In this document: positions 45,223-53,229 of the stretch, piece by piece
Layout: each line of letters begins with the position of its first letter
Position numbering within the stretch: position 1 is the first letter of the stretch
Origin: G963676095 sp963676095
GTDB taxonomy: Bacteria > Bacteroidota > Bacteroidia > Bacteroidales > Prolixibacteraceae
Reading direction: 5' to 3'
DNA length: 64,000 nucleotides
Assembly: GCA_963676095.1 (NCBI GenBank)
Contig: OY781040.1
Location: forward strand, 3,410,001-3,474,000
The notes under the pieces: model-generated
Told to the model about the DNA's origin: nothing
The model's input: the letters and a program-made list of their open reading frames with translations, nothing else
Databases searched by the model: none
Program-made: the position numbers and the translations under genes

Positions 45223-47556
45223 TCATTTAACGGAATTTGTTTCCTCTTGTATCATGCTCCTGAAGTCGGTTGGATAGGGTTCCTGGTAAAGTTCCTGGTA
45301 AAGTTTTGCAAAATGATCGTATTCAGACCGGGCCAGACTTAGTTTTCCCTGCATGGTAAACAGGTTTAGCTTTATCTTCAGGGCAGGCTCGTTCAGTGGA
45401 TCGTACAGACTGACTACCCCGGCCAGCTCATCGAGCAGCGCCGCATTTTTCTGAGGCTCGAGCATGGGAAAAAGACGGATTCCCAACTCGATAATCCTGT
45501 CGTTTATTTTGCTGATATACGGGTCCAGCCATGATTCGCTCATGTTTGGCAACATGGTTCCCTGTTTTAATATGCCGAGCAATCCGGGAAGTTCCTTTTC
45601 CAGTATTACAGGACTGAGTTGCCGGTTCTCAAAGAAAGAAAGCCTGTCGCTAATTTCATGATAGTCGCTCCAGCAGTTTTCTCCCGGTTCAATAAACCAT
45701 AGCTTATCCCTGAATGTCAGCTTTATGCCGGAACATGAGGCGAGTGCTGCCTTTAGATTTTGAATGTTTGTTCCGCGGGTATTTTTCGCTTCCTGGGGGC
45801 TCATTCCCGGCCAGAGAATACCTGATAATTTTTGTGTGGTAATCCCTTTCATCCCTTCGGAACTGTATAAAAAAATAAGTACGAACAATTGTTTCAACCG
45901 GGGAGAAAACTTGCGGCTGACATCGGTCCCTTCGCTGTTGATTACTTTTAATCCGCCAAAGAAGACAATCTTTTCCTTTCCATTGGCGTTTGTTTTATTT
46001 GCCGGGACGGAGGAAGGTACTGTCATATTCTTTTTATGCTTTTTCCTTCGCGAACGTTTTTTTCTCAGTCTGATCAGCAACAGGACAGCGATTAAGGCCA
46101 GGACCGGGGCAAGCCCGTATATCAGGACGGTATAGACCGGGCTTCTCTCATCATTTAGGGAGGAAATGTATTCCAGACGGATTTCGTCTTCATTTAATTC
46201 CCTCGACCAGATTTTTATATCATCGATGTATCCGTTAAAGAATTCCTCCCAGAGGTTACTTCCAATAACCAGGGTATAATCCGATTCGGTGTACGGGGCG
46301 ATTAAACGGATCTGATCGGTCAGCTTGCCGTTTAGAAAAAAGCTTATCCTGCTTTCGTAAGACGAATGGACTAACGCAATAAACGACCACTGATTAACAG
46401 GTACCTTCGCATGGAGGGACCGGTAGTCCTTTATCCCCTGCATGGTATAGGTGGGCACCCCATACTGTAGCTTCAGAACGAAATCTTTTCCTTTGCCAAT
46501 GATACTGTTATTCTCATCTTCGTGCAACGGCTTTACCCATGCCGTAATGCTGAAGTCCGGCCTCAACGCCGGAGCGCTTTGAAGACCGGCGTCGATGTAT
46601 GCCCGGCCCGGGAACCACGCACAATTTCCCCGTTCCCTGTCGTGAATAAACTTTACACCGTTATTGATAATTTCCTTTTTATTGTTCCTTGGCGGGTCTA
46701 ATACCTGGTTATCGAAGATGAAATGATCGGTCAGCCCAAAATCCTTGTTCAGTGGTATGGCCTTGAATTCCTTCATGTATTTTCTGTTTCCGGGGGCATC
46801 GTGTATGATATCCGGAGAAAACCGGTATCCTGGTTTATAGGGAATAAATGTTTCCGTTTCATTATTCCCGAGAGGAAAACAAAAATATCCGAGGGTTTTG
46901 CAATTTGGCCGGCCTTTCCAATATACTTCGGTAAGACGTCCTTTATCGGTTTTGACAACTCCGTAGATTTTCGGGATTGAATTCAGCGAATCAACAATAT
47001 GGATAAGGTTGGCCGCGTTGTTTTTTCCCGGTTCTATGAAGTTGGGCATTTTCCCGGATCGTTGCCAGATGCGGTAAAAGGTTGAAGCATCATTCTCATT
47101 TCTCTGCCAGGGAATAACAAAGGTTAGTTCGTTAAAGCTGAAGAGAGAATCGGTTAATGCATCATTTTTCAGGTGGCTGCAATAAACAAGGTCATAATCA
47201 CCGGATTTTATAAAAACGAGGCCGTGTGTGCCGGTGAACTGGTCGTCCCGTGTGTTTTGTATGATAACCGGAAGCACCTGCTGCCTGCGGATAAGCTCCC
47301 GGATCCTGTTTAACTGGATTGAGTTGGGCTGACGTTCGGCATAGAGGGCGACCGGTATATTTTTTAAAATGAGGCTGTCTGCAAATCCTGTCGAGAGGTT
47401 TTCAAGATGGAGTACCACGTGCGCTTTTTGCCGGATCAGCGCCCTCGAACTGTCGGGAAGGCTGTTATACCATTCATTCCCGGCTTGCGCCAGCGTAGCC
47501 GTAATCAGGAGATGAATGATCAGGAATAGTGTATATGTCCGTTTCTTTTGTTTCAA
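45223..47556 (-). CDS. Transmembrane one-component regulator: periplasmic LamG domain, SARP-like DNA-binding domain
   Basis: A 777-residue protein with an unusual layout. A signal peptide (LFLIIHLLITATLAQA) leads to an uncharacterised region (about 25-300), a LamG/concanavalin-like domain (about 310-470; ITAWVKPLHEDENNSIIGKG, FFLNGKLTDQIRL, GYIDDIKIWSRELNEDEI), a transmembrane helix (about 478-500), and a basic stretch (RLRKKRSRRKKHKK). The cytoplasmic part has a winged-helix region (about 530-635; LSGILWPGMSPQEAKNTRGT) and a helical segment resembling the bacterial transcriptional activation domain (LARSEYDHFAKLYQELY). It probably binds a glycan outside and DNA inside. It lies 288 bases upstream of the Gfo/Idh-DUF1080 operon, which is its most likely target. 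Confidence 0.75.
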   Translation of the reverse strand: MKQKKRTYTLFLIIHLLITATLAQAGNEWYNSLPDSSRALIRQKAHVVLHLENLSTGFADSLILKNIPVALYAERQPNSIQLNRIRELIRRQQVLPVIIQNTRDDQFTGTHGLVFIKSGDYDLVYCSHLKNDALTDSLFSFNELTFVIPWQRNENDASTFYRIWQRSGKMPNFIEPGKNNAANLIHIVDSLNSIPKIYGVVKTDKGRLTEVYWKGRPNCKTLGYFCFPLGNNETETFIPYKPGYRFSPDIIHDAPGNRKYMKEFKAIPLNKDFGLTDHFIFDNQVLDPPRNNKKEIINNGVKFIHDRERGNCAWFPGRAYIDAGLQSAPALRPDFSITAWVKPLHEDENNSIIGKGKDFVLKLQYGVPTYTMQGIKDYRSLHAKVPVNQWSFIALVHSSYESRISFFLNGKLTDQIRLIAPYTESDYTLVIGSNLWEEFFNGYIDDIKIWSRELNEDEIRLEYISSLNDERSPVYTVLIYGLAPVLALIAVLLLIRLRKKRSRRKKHKKNMTVPSSVPANKTNANGKEKIVFFGGLKVINSEGTDVSRKFSPRLKQLFVLIFLYSSEGMKGITTQKLSGILWPGMSPQEAKNTRGTNIQNLKAALASCSGIKLTFRDKLWFIEPGENCWSDYHEISDRLSFFENRQLSPVILEKELPGLLGILKQGTMLPNMSESWLDPYISKINDRIIELGIRLFPMLEPQKNAALLDELAGVVSLYDPLNEPALKIKLNLFTMQGKLSLARSEYDHFAKLYQELYQEPYPTDFRSMIQEETNSVK

Positions 47557-47799
47557 GTGGAATATGTCTCAATTCAATGGTCAGGCCATACAAATCTAAA
47601 AAAAGGTTCCTGATCTTAGTGGTGTAAGATGGTCATTTTTTTGTAAAGAAACTATCCAAAAAGTCAGGTTAATTCTCATTTTGTCCGGAGAAAGCAGGGT
47701 TTAAATCCTGTCGGTGACTTTTTGCAAGCGACTAACCGGTCCGGCTGATTATTCCCTGATTCCCGTAAAGTACTCTCTGTTTTTTAGAAAACCTTCCTT

Positions 47800-49170
47800 T
47801 TACAGGGAATGGGACGATGTAACCTTACCGGCTATTTCCTTCAGGTTCATCCCTGAAAAATTGCCTGACGTCATGACCAGCAGATTTTTGTTTTTCCATT
47901 GTTTGCGGAGGAGCAGATCGAAGAGTTCATTCGGGTCTGTATATACTTTTAGTCCTTTTTTTTCAAAAGCTCGGGCAACCTCTTCCCCGTTTATCGGGGC
48001 GAGCCTTTTATGCTCGATTGTCAGCGGGTTAAAAAATACAAAAGCCTCGTCAGCCTCGTCCATGGTCCCCTTGTATTGCGGCAGGAATTCTTTTTTGAGG
48101 GAACTGAAGGTATGCAACTCCATGACCGCTACAAGTTTTCTTCCCGGGAATTGTTTTTTGACGGCATTGGTGGTTGCCTTAAGCTTGGAGGGTGAATGCG
48201 CGAAATCGTAAAAGACAGTACAACACTCGTTTTCAGAAAGGACCTCCAGCCTTCGTGCGGCTCCTTTAAATAAGGAAATGGCATGGTAGAATTGTTCGTC
48301 TGAAATTCCGGCCTTCCGGCAGATCAGCCTGGCGCCTGCAATGTTTTGAAGATTGTGGTTCCCGAAAATCTGAAGCCTGATCCTTTCATTGCCGTATTTC
48401 AGATAGGTCACCCCGTCTTCAACAATGGAATCGTGTTCGCGGTACCCTGAAACTGAGATATCCTTCCTCGCATGCCGGGCTATTTCCCTGAGGTTGTCAT
48501 CTCCTTCAAAAAAGATAAGGGACCCGTTTTGTTCGATTTTGTCTGCAAAAATCCTGAACTGATCGATATAGTTGCCGAAGGTCGGGAATACGTTTATGTG
48601 GTCCCAGGCAATTCCGCTCAGCAGGGCGATATGCGGATGGTACAGGTGAAATTTTGGCCGCCGGTCAATGGGAGAGGAGAGATATTCATCTCCCTCGAAA
48701 ACAGCTATTTTTGTTTCCTCTTTCAGTGAAACCATTGTCTCAAAACCATCCAGGTTGGCCCCGACCATGTAGTCGAAGTCAATGTTGCTGGTTTTCAGAA
48801 CGTGCATTACGATGGAGGTAACCGTTGTTTTGCCATGCGATCCGCCGATGACGATGCGGGTTTTGTTTTTTGTTTGCTCGTACAGGTATTCCGGGTACGA
48901 ATAGATTTTTAAGCCAAGTTCCTGTGCTTTTTTTAGTTCGGGGTTATCGGGGCGCGCATGCATCCCCAGAATAACAGCATCGGGCATTTCTTCAAGGTTT
49001 TCCGGATGCCATCCTTCCTTTTCAGGAAGTAACCCGTATATTTTTAGCCTGCTTTTCGACGGTTCGAAGATTTCATCGTCACTTCCGGTAACCCGGTAGC
49101 CCTTTTTATGCAGGGCAATGGCGAGATTGTGCATGGCGCTTCCGCCAATGGCTATAAAATGAATGTGCAT
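47800..49170 (-). CDS. mpl: UDP-N-acetylmuramate:L-Ala-gamma-D-Glu-meso-diaminopimelate ligase Mpl
   Basis: Mpl attaches recycled murein tripeptide to UDP-MurNAc. The protein has the Mur-ligase start HIHFIAIGGSAMHNLAIALH, the ATP P-loop GGSHGKTTVTSIVMH, the central Mur residues (EGDEYLSS, DHINVFPTF) and the C-terminal NPLTIEHKRLAP. The start at 49170 (MHIHFIAIGG) leaves the expected short N-terminus; the longer frame from 49197 would begin inside the promoter palindrome. A promoter overlapping a 12-bp inverted repeat lies just upstream. 456 residues, normal length. Confidence 0.93.
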   Translation of the reverse strand: MHIHFIAIGGSAMHNLAIALHKKGYRVTGSDDEIFEPSKSRLKIYGLLPEKEGWHPENLEEMPDAVILGMHARPDNPELKKAQELGLKIYSYPEYLYEQTKNKTRIVIGGSHGKTTVTSIVMHVLKTSNIDFDYMVGANLDGFETMVSLKEETKIAVFEGDEYLSSPIDRRPKFHLYHPHIALLSGIAWDHINVFPTFGNYIDQFRIFADKIEQNGSLIFFEGDDNLREIARHARKDISVSGYREHDSIVEDGVTYLKYGNERIRLQIFGNHNLQNIAGARLICRKAGISDEQFYHAISLFKGAARRLEVLSENECCTVFYDFAHSPSKLKATTNAVKKQFPGRKLVAVMELHTFSSLKKEFLPQYKGTMDEADEAFVFFNPLTIEHKRLAPINGEEVARAFEKKGLKVYTDPNELFDLLLRKQWKNKNLLVMTSGNFSGMNLKEIAGKVTSSHSL

Positions 49171-49173
49171 ATT

Positions 49174-49206
49174 ATTATATCTTTGTAAAAAGCCCAAAGA
49201 TATAAT
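49174..49206. promoter_or_regulatory. Palindromic promoter region of mpl
   Basis: ATTATATCTTTG (49174-49185) and its exact reverse complement (49195-49206) enclose nine bases. Each arm contains TATCTTTG, a match to the Bacteroidota -7 element: the minus-strand copy (49202-49195) would drive mpl with a leader of only about 18 bases; the plus-strand copy faces the other way. No good -33 element was found for either. Confidence 0.5.
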
Positions 49207-49334
49207 AGAACAAGCAAATTTGTGACTGCCGGAGAAAATTGTACCTCTTCCGGGAACTGAACGGAAACATTCCCGGTGATTGCTTTCCGGGGAAATTCAG
49301 GCTAAATGAAAATTATTAAGATATCTCCAAATAC

Positions 49335-50138
49335 TTATTTTGTCTCATACATTAGTGCCGGAGAGCTTATGGTTACCTCGTTGATGGTTTCATCCGGATA
49401 TTTTGTTCGAAACTCTTCTGTCAGGTTTTGATTTAAGACATAATAATACGGGCCAATATCAGATTTTTCTAACGTCAAAATATAAGTGGAATTATTATAA
49501 TTCATGGTAATGTCGGTTAGTTCTTCTATGCTGGAACTACTAAAAGTCCCGGCGATTGTGTCTTTTTCAGCTGTGACCAATTGCAAATCTCCTCCGGTAA
49601 GAGTATTCCAGGTCAGGCTATAAAGTCCTGCAAATTCAAGGGTATAGTTTTCCTCTAATTCAGTTTGAATGGCTTCTTTCAGGTCCTCATTCCCGACATT
49701 AATATTGAGCTGTGGTTCTTCATAGATCAGGAGCCGATAGGAGACATAAGGAACATTGACCGTAAACTTTGAGAGCAAAGCTTCTGATTCCTGATTATAG
49801 GTGATATATACTCCCAAAGTGCATATTCCCGCATTCTCTGTTATGAACTGGTACTCGTGATCGCCTGTCTCCTTGTAATCAAATTTGCTGGCCCCGATCA
49901 GAGTCAATGTCTCATCGGTTATATGGGTCACATTAACCGAGATAGCCAGGGAAAAAGTATCCCCCAGGCTGACGGTCAGGGTATCTTCTTCCGAAAGAAG
50001 TTGATTGGTTTCATCCTGATAGGAATAATAAAGCTGGAGACTGGCATCTCCCGATTTTTCTGGTTCGTCATCCTTGCTGCAGCCCCAGGACAGGCCAAGC
50101 ACGGCACTCAATGCAATAATATTTAAAAGTTTATTCAC
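49335..50138 (-). CDS. Hypothetical lipoprotein
   Basis: A 267-residue predicted lipoprotein of unknown function. The lipobox is LGLSWGC with the modified Cys at residue 20, followed by the acidic SKDDEPEKSG linker usual in surface-exposed Bacteroidota lipoproteins. The rest looks like two or three beta-sandwich domains without catalytic motifs; a region near residue 60-130 (TLTVSLGDTFSLAISVNVT) resembles Ig-like or PKD-type folds. It is preceded by an 11-bp hairpin in its leader (50160-50193). It is monocistronic. Confidence 0.6.
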   Translation of the reverse strand: MNKLLNIIALSAVLGLSWGCSKDDEPEKSGDASLQLYYSYQDETNQLLSEEDTLTVSLGDTFSLAISVNVTHITDETLTLIGASKFDYKETGDHEYQFITENAGICTLGVYITYNQESEALLSKFTVNVPYVSYRLLIYEEPQLNINVGNEDLKEAIQTELEENYTLEFAGLYSLTWNTLTGGDLQLVTAEKDTIAGTFSSSSIEELTDITMNYNNSTYILTLEKSDIGPYYYVLNQNLTEEFRTKYPDETINEVTISSPALMYETK

Positions 50139-50159
50139 GTTTAAAAGATTTATGATTCA

Positions 50160-50193
50160 AGCCCGTTTATGTCAGGTAAGATATAAACGGGCT
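50160..50193 (-). promoter_or_regulatory. Hairpin in the leader of the lipoprotein gene
   Basis: AGCCCGTTTAT and its exact reverse complement enclose 12 bases, ending 22 bases before the lipoprotein start. It could be a terminator for readthrough or a leader structure; no T-tract follows. Confidence 0.4.
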
Positions 50194-50309
50194 CTTAAAG
50201 TTACGTACAAAAGTTTAATATTCGTAATATCGCCACTGTAATCTTTTCAGTAAACTTGATGCTGTGGGAAAATCTGTGCCATCACTTCCTCGTGTTTAGA
50301 ATTATAGCT

Positions 50310-50325
50310 TAACAAAACGACATTG
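50310..50325. repeat. Solo terminal inverted repeat related to the IS4-family element
   Basis: TAACAAAACGACATTG differs at one of 16 positions from the terminal inverted repeat of the complete IS at 59650-61128. No second end or transposase remains nearby, so this is an isolated end, probably a relic. Confidence 0.6.
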
Positions 50326-50382
50326 AATCCTCAATCGTAGCGCAATTTTTTCTGTTACAGAGCCACTCTTTTATTTTTAAGT

Positions 50383-50459
50383 TTTCCAAATTTAGCTAAA
50401 TTCAGTAACTGAACTTTCCAAATTTAGCTAAATACGGCAACTAAACTTTCCAAATTTAC
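50383..50459. repeat. 32-bp tandem repeats with a 14-bp palindromic core
   Basis: Copies begin at 50383, 50415 and 50447 (partial). The core AATTTAGCTAAATT (50390-50403) is a perfect palindrome; the second copy keeps a 12-bp version (50423-50434). The array ends 51 bases before the ATPase start and abuts its -7 element. Confidence 0.75.
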
Positions 50460-50482
50460 ATTTTGATGAAAAAAATGAGCGT

Positions 50483-50490
50483 ATATTTGC
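50483..50490 (+). promoter_or_regulatory. -7 element of the DUF4143 ATPase gene
   Basis: TATATTTG matches TANNTTTG, 20 bases before the ATG at 50511. TTTG at 50463-50466 is 16 bases away, shorter than the usual spacer, so the -33 element is weak; the palindromic repeats end just upstream of it. Confidence 0.5.
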
Positions 50491-50510
50491 AGTTATAATC
50501 CAGTATTAAA

Positions 50511-51650
50511 ATGAAGTCAGATTGGCATAACCGCTACCTGGAAGATAAAGCAGGCCTGGTCTTTAAGCCGGGAAAGGTTTTTGTGCTTTATGGCCCGAGA
50601 AGAGTCGGGAAGACGGAACTGATAAAAAAACTGATCGGCGGTTTTACGGGAAAAGTTTATTCGGGTACGGGCGATAACCAGGAAGTGCGCGAGTTGCTGT
50701 CACAACAGAGGCTGGGGCAGATAAAGGCTGCATTTGGAAGCTATGACCTATTTTTTTTGGACGAAGCACAACGTATCCCGGAGGTTGGTTACGGGCTGAA
50801 GCTCCTGGTTGACCATTTCCCCGAAATGATTATTGTAGTTACAGGTTCATCTTCCTTTGATTTATCCAATAAGATAGGGGAACCACTTACCGGAAGGAAC
50901 CGGGTGCGGATCTTGTATCCGGTGTCTGTAGGGGAATTATATGCACAGTACGGAGGAATGGAGGTCTTGCATCTTCTTGAAGAGCTGCTTGTCTATGGTT
51001 CTTATCCGGAAATATTGAACGGTACATCCTTGTCCGAAAAGAAGGAATATCTTCTTTCTATTCGTGATTCTTACTTATTTAAGGATATCCTTGAACTTGA
51101 AAATGTCCGGAACCCGTCGAAACTGACAGATTTGTTAAAGTTATTGGCATTTCAGATCGGTCAGGAGGTCTCCCTGAATGAGCTTGGGAATAATCTTGGA
51201 ATCGCTAAGCAGAGTGTGGAGCGGTACCTCGATTTGTTGGAGAAGACCTTTATAATTAAAAGAGTTGGCGGTTTTTTCAGGAACCTGAGAAAGGAGGTCG
51301 TGAAAACAGCACGGTATTATTTCTGGGATAACGGGATCCGCAATGCTGTTGTTAATAATTTTAATCCGACAGGACAACGGAATGACACCGGCATGTTATG
51401 GGAAAATTTTTTATTCATGGAGCGGTTGAAAACAAAGAGTTATAAGCAGATCTTTTCGAATGACTATTTTTGGCGTACCTACGACCGGCAGGAGATTGAC
51501 CTGGTAGAAGAGCGTGACGGTAAGCTCTGGGCCTACGAATTTAAATGGCAGACAAGAAAGGTAAAGGCTCCGAAGGCCTGGACAGAGGCCTATCCTGGTT
51601 CTGAGTTCCGTGTTATTACAAAAGATAATTTTCTGGAGTTTTTGCTTTGA
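50511..51650 (+). CDS. AAA-type ATPase with C-terminal DUF4143
   Basis: A 379-residue ATPase. The Walker A motif is LYGPRRVGKTELIKK (about 27-40), Walker B is YDLFFLDEAQRIP (about 79-90), and the arginine-sensor region follows (VVTGSSSFDLSN). A helix-turn-helix-like segment (LNELGNNLGIAKQSVERYLDLL) precedes the C-terminal DUF4143, which shows a PD-(D/E)xK-like pattern (QEIDLVEERDGKLWAYEFKW). Such proteins are common and poorly understood, usually single genes. The palindromic repeats immediately upstream may be its own binding sites. The surrounding spacer carries an IS relic. Confidence 0.88.
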   Translation: MKSDWHNRYLEDKAGLVFKPGKVFVLYGPRRVGKTELIKKLIGGFTGKVYSGTGDNQEVRELLSQQRLGQIKAAFGSYDLFFLDEAQRIPEVGYGLKLLVDHFPEMIIVVTGSSSFDLSNKIGEPLTGRNRVRILYPVSVGELYAQYGGMEVLHLLEELLVYGSYPEILNGTSLSEKKEYLLSIRDSYLFKDILELENVRNPSKLTDLLKLLAFQIGQEVSLNELGNNLGIAKQSVERYLDLLEKTFIIKRVGGFFRNLRKEVVKTARYYFWDNGIRNAVVNNFNPTGQRNDTGMLWENFLFMERLKTKSYKQIFSNDYFWRTYDRQEIDLVEERDGKLWAYEFKWQTRKVKAPKAWTEAYPGSEFRVITKDNFLEFLL

Positions 51651-51755
51651 CTTTTCCTACCGGTCTGCTCCTTTTGGGGCAGAAAAACAGTCCGGGCATT
51701 AACGTTTTTTCATGGACCGCAGGTTGCCCTGGCCGCTGCCCGGTAGTGCGGGCCT

Positions 51756-52586
51756 TTAGTAACTGTGGCTTTCATGAACCTGCCTTCCTTGTCTTTTCTT
51801 TAGCTCTCTTTTAAAGATGATTGTTCCGACAAGGATTTTAAAGCCGACAGGGACTAACCTGATGAAAAATGCGTTGAACCGGTTCATGAAACCCGGGATG
51901 ATCACCGTTTTTCCTTTCAGCATTTTTCTGATAGCAATGCATGCCACCGTTTCCGGTTTCATAACGGAAAGTTTGACATAGTGACTTTGCCCGTCGATAC
52001 GTTTGGACACATCAGGGTTAGTGAGTATCGGTCCGGGGTTTAGGACGCTAACGTTCACGCAGGTATTGCTGAGTTCTGCATTAAGCCCCAGAGAGAAATT
52101 TTGGATAAATGCTTTCGATGCGGGATAAACCGTCTTGTAAGGGACCGGGGAGAATGCAGCGAGGCTCGAAACATTCAGAATGTAGGCCCGGGGCCTCGTT
52201 TTGAGCTGTGGAAGTAATAGCCTTGTGAGCATAACCATCGCACTGATATTAAGTTGGATAATGTTATCCAGATAGTCTATGGAACTATCTGTAAAAATGC
52301 GGCTTCCTCCTGCTCCTGCATTATTGATAATCATGTTTACCTGGAAGTTTTCATTAATCCATCCGGCGGTATTTTCAACCGAGATGCGGTCTGTAAGGTC
52401 CGTTTCCCGAAATGAAACCTGTACCTGATAGGTTTTTGTTATTGCAATACATAACTCTTCCAGTTTTTCATCCGGGAGAGAGATCAGGATCAGGTTCATG
52501 CTCCGGCGGGCACATTCCAGGGCAAACTGTTTTCCAAGTCCGGTACTTGCTCCTGTAATCAGTGTGTAAAATTTCTTTTTTGTCAT
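51756..52586 (-). CDS. Short-chain dehydrogenase/reductase
   Basis: A 276-residue SDR oxidoreductase with the nucleotide-binding TGASTGLGKQFALE (about 14-27), the NNAG motif (IINNAGAGG) and the catalytic Tyr/Lys in YPASKAFIQNFS. The C-terminus is basic and hydrophobic, suggesting membrane association (RFNAFFIRLVPVGFKILVG). Substrate unknown. It stands alone, convergent with the DUF4143 ATPase. Confidence 0.88.
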   Translation of the reverse strand: MTKKKFYTLITGASTGLGKQFALECARRSMNLILISLPDEKLEELCIAITKTYQVQVSFRETDLTDRISVENTAGWINENFQVNMIINNAGAGGSRIFTDSSIDYLDNIIQLNISAMVMLTRLLLPQLKTRPRAYILNVSSLAAFSPVPYKTVYPASKAFIQNFSLGLNAELSNTCVNVSVLNPGPILTNPDVSKRIDGQSHYVKLSVMKPETVACIAIRKMLKGKTVIIPGFMNRFNAFFIRLVPVGFKILVGTIIFKRELKKRQGRQVHESHSY

Positions 52587-52737
52587 GCTGAATTTTTTTA
52601 TGCGATTTAGAGCAACTATGGAAGGAAATCTGCTTTAAGAAGGACTGCCGTTAGCGAAAATCGTTCCTGAATCTTTTTAGCCACTTAAGGTACAAAGGTA
52701 AGCAACATGTCGCTTATCTGAAAATGTGGATTGCAAG

Positions 52738-52929
52738 GAGGCCGTCTAAAAAGTCCGACAAGTTTTTTGGAGACTGTCAGATTGTAAGTACAAGTTCAGT
52801 TTCTTACCCCTAAATCCCCTGAAGAGGACTTAAGCCTCCCCATTCAGGGGAGATTTGGTGGGGTGAATCGCAGGACAACTTTCAATTTGTAAGTTAAAAA
52901 TCGTTAGAATCTACTTTTGGAACAGCCCC
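52738..52929. mobile_element. MITE-like element of 192 bp
   Basis: Imperfect terminal inverted repeats (GAGGCCGTCTAAAAAG at 52738-52753 against the reverse of 52914-52929, 11 of 16 positions) bound a non-coding block. Inside, CCCCTAAATCCCCTGAA (about 52807) faces TTCAGGGGAGATTTGGTGGG, an inverted repeat widespread between Bacteroidota genes. No transposase and no clear target duplication were seen. Confidence 0.5.
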
Positions 52930-53229
52930 ATGAATTGCAGTTGCTATCCGGTTATCACTCCGTAAATTAAAATACGTTGGCCGTTTCTGGAAGGATGAAC
53001 GGATGCTTTACTGAGCTCTTGCTGAAAATTCATTTTTCCAAACGGGGCAGGAAATACAATTATTTGTGCTTTAAGAACGGAGTGTAAAGTATAGTATAAT
53101 TTAAGATACAAATATCTGAAAATCAAAACGTGATATTTACTTTATAAAGGCAAAAAACTTGAAGGTTTATTCCTGAATCTTGTTTAAAAAGAACTAATTT
53201 TGCCCCCTGATTTCCTTAACAGTTACATT
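52930..53229. other. Spacer ahead of mutA
   Basis: About 300 bases without a convincing gene. A -7 element TAATTTTG (53195-53202) lies 27 bases before the mutA start and is the probable promoter; a -33 element is not obvious. Confidence 0.4.
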
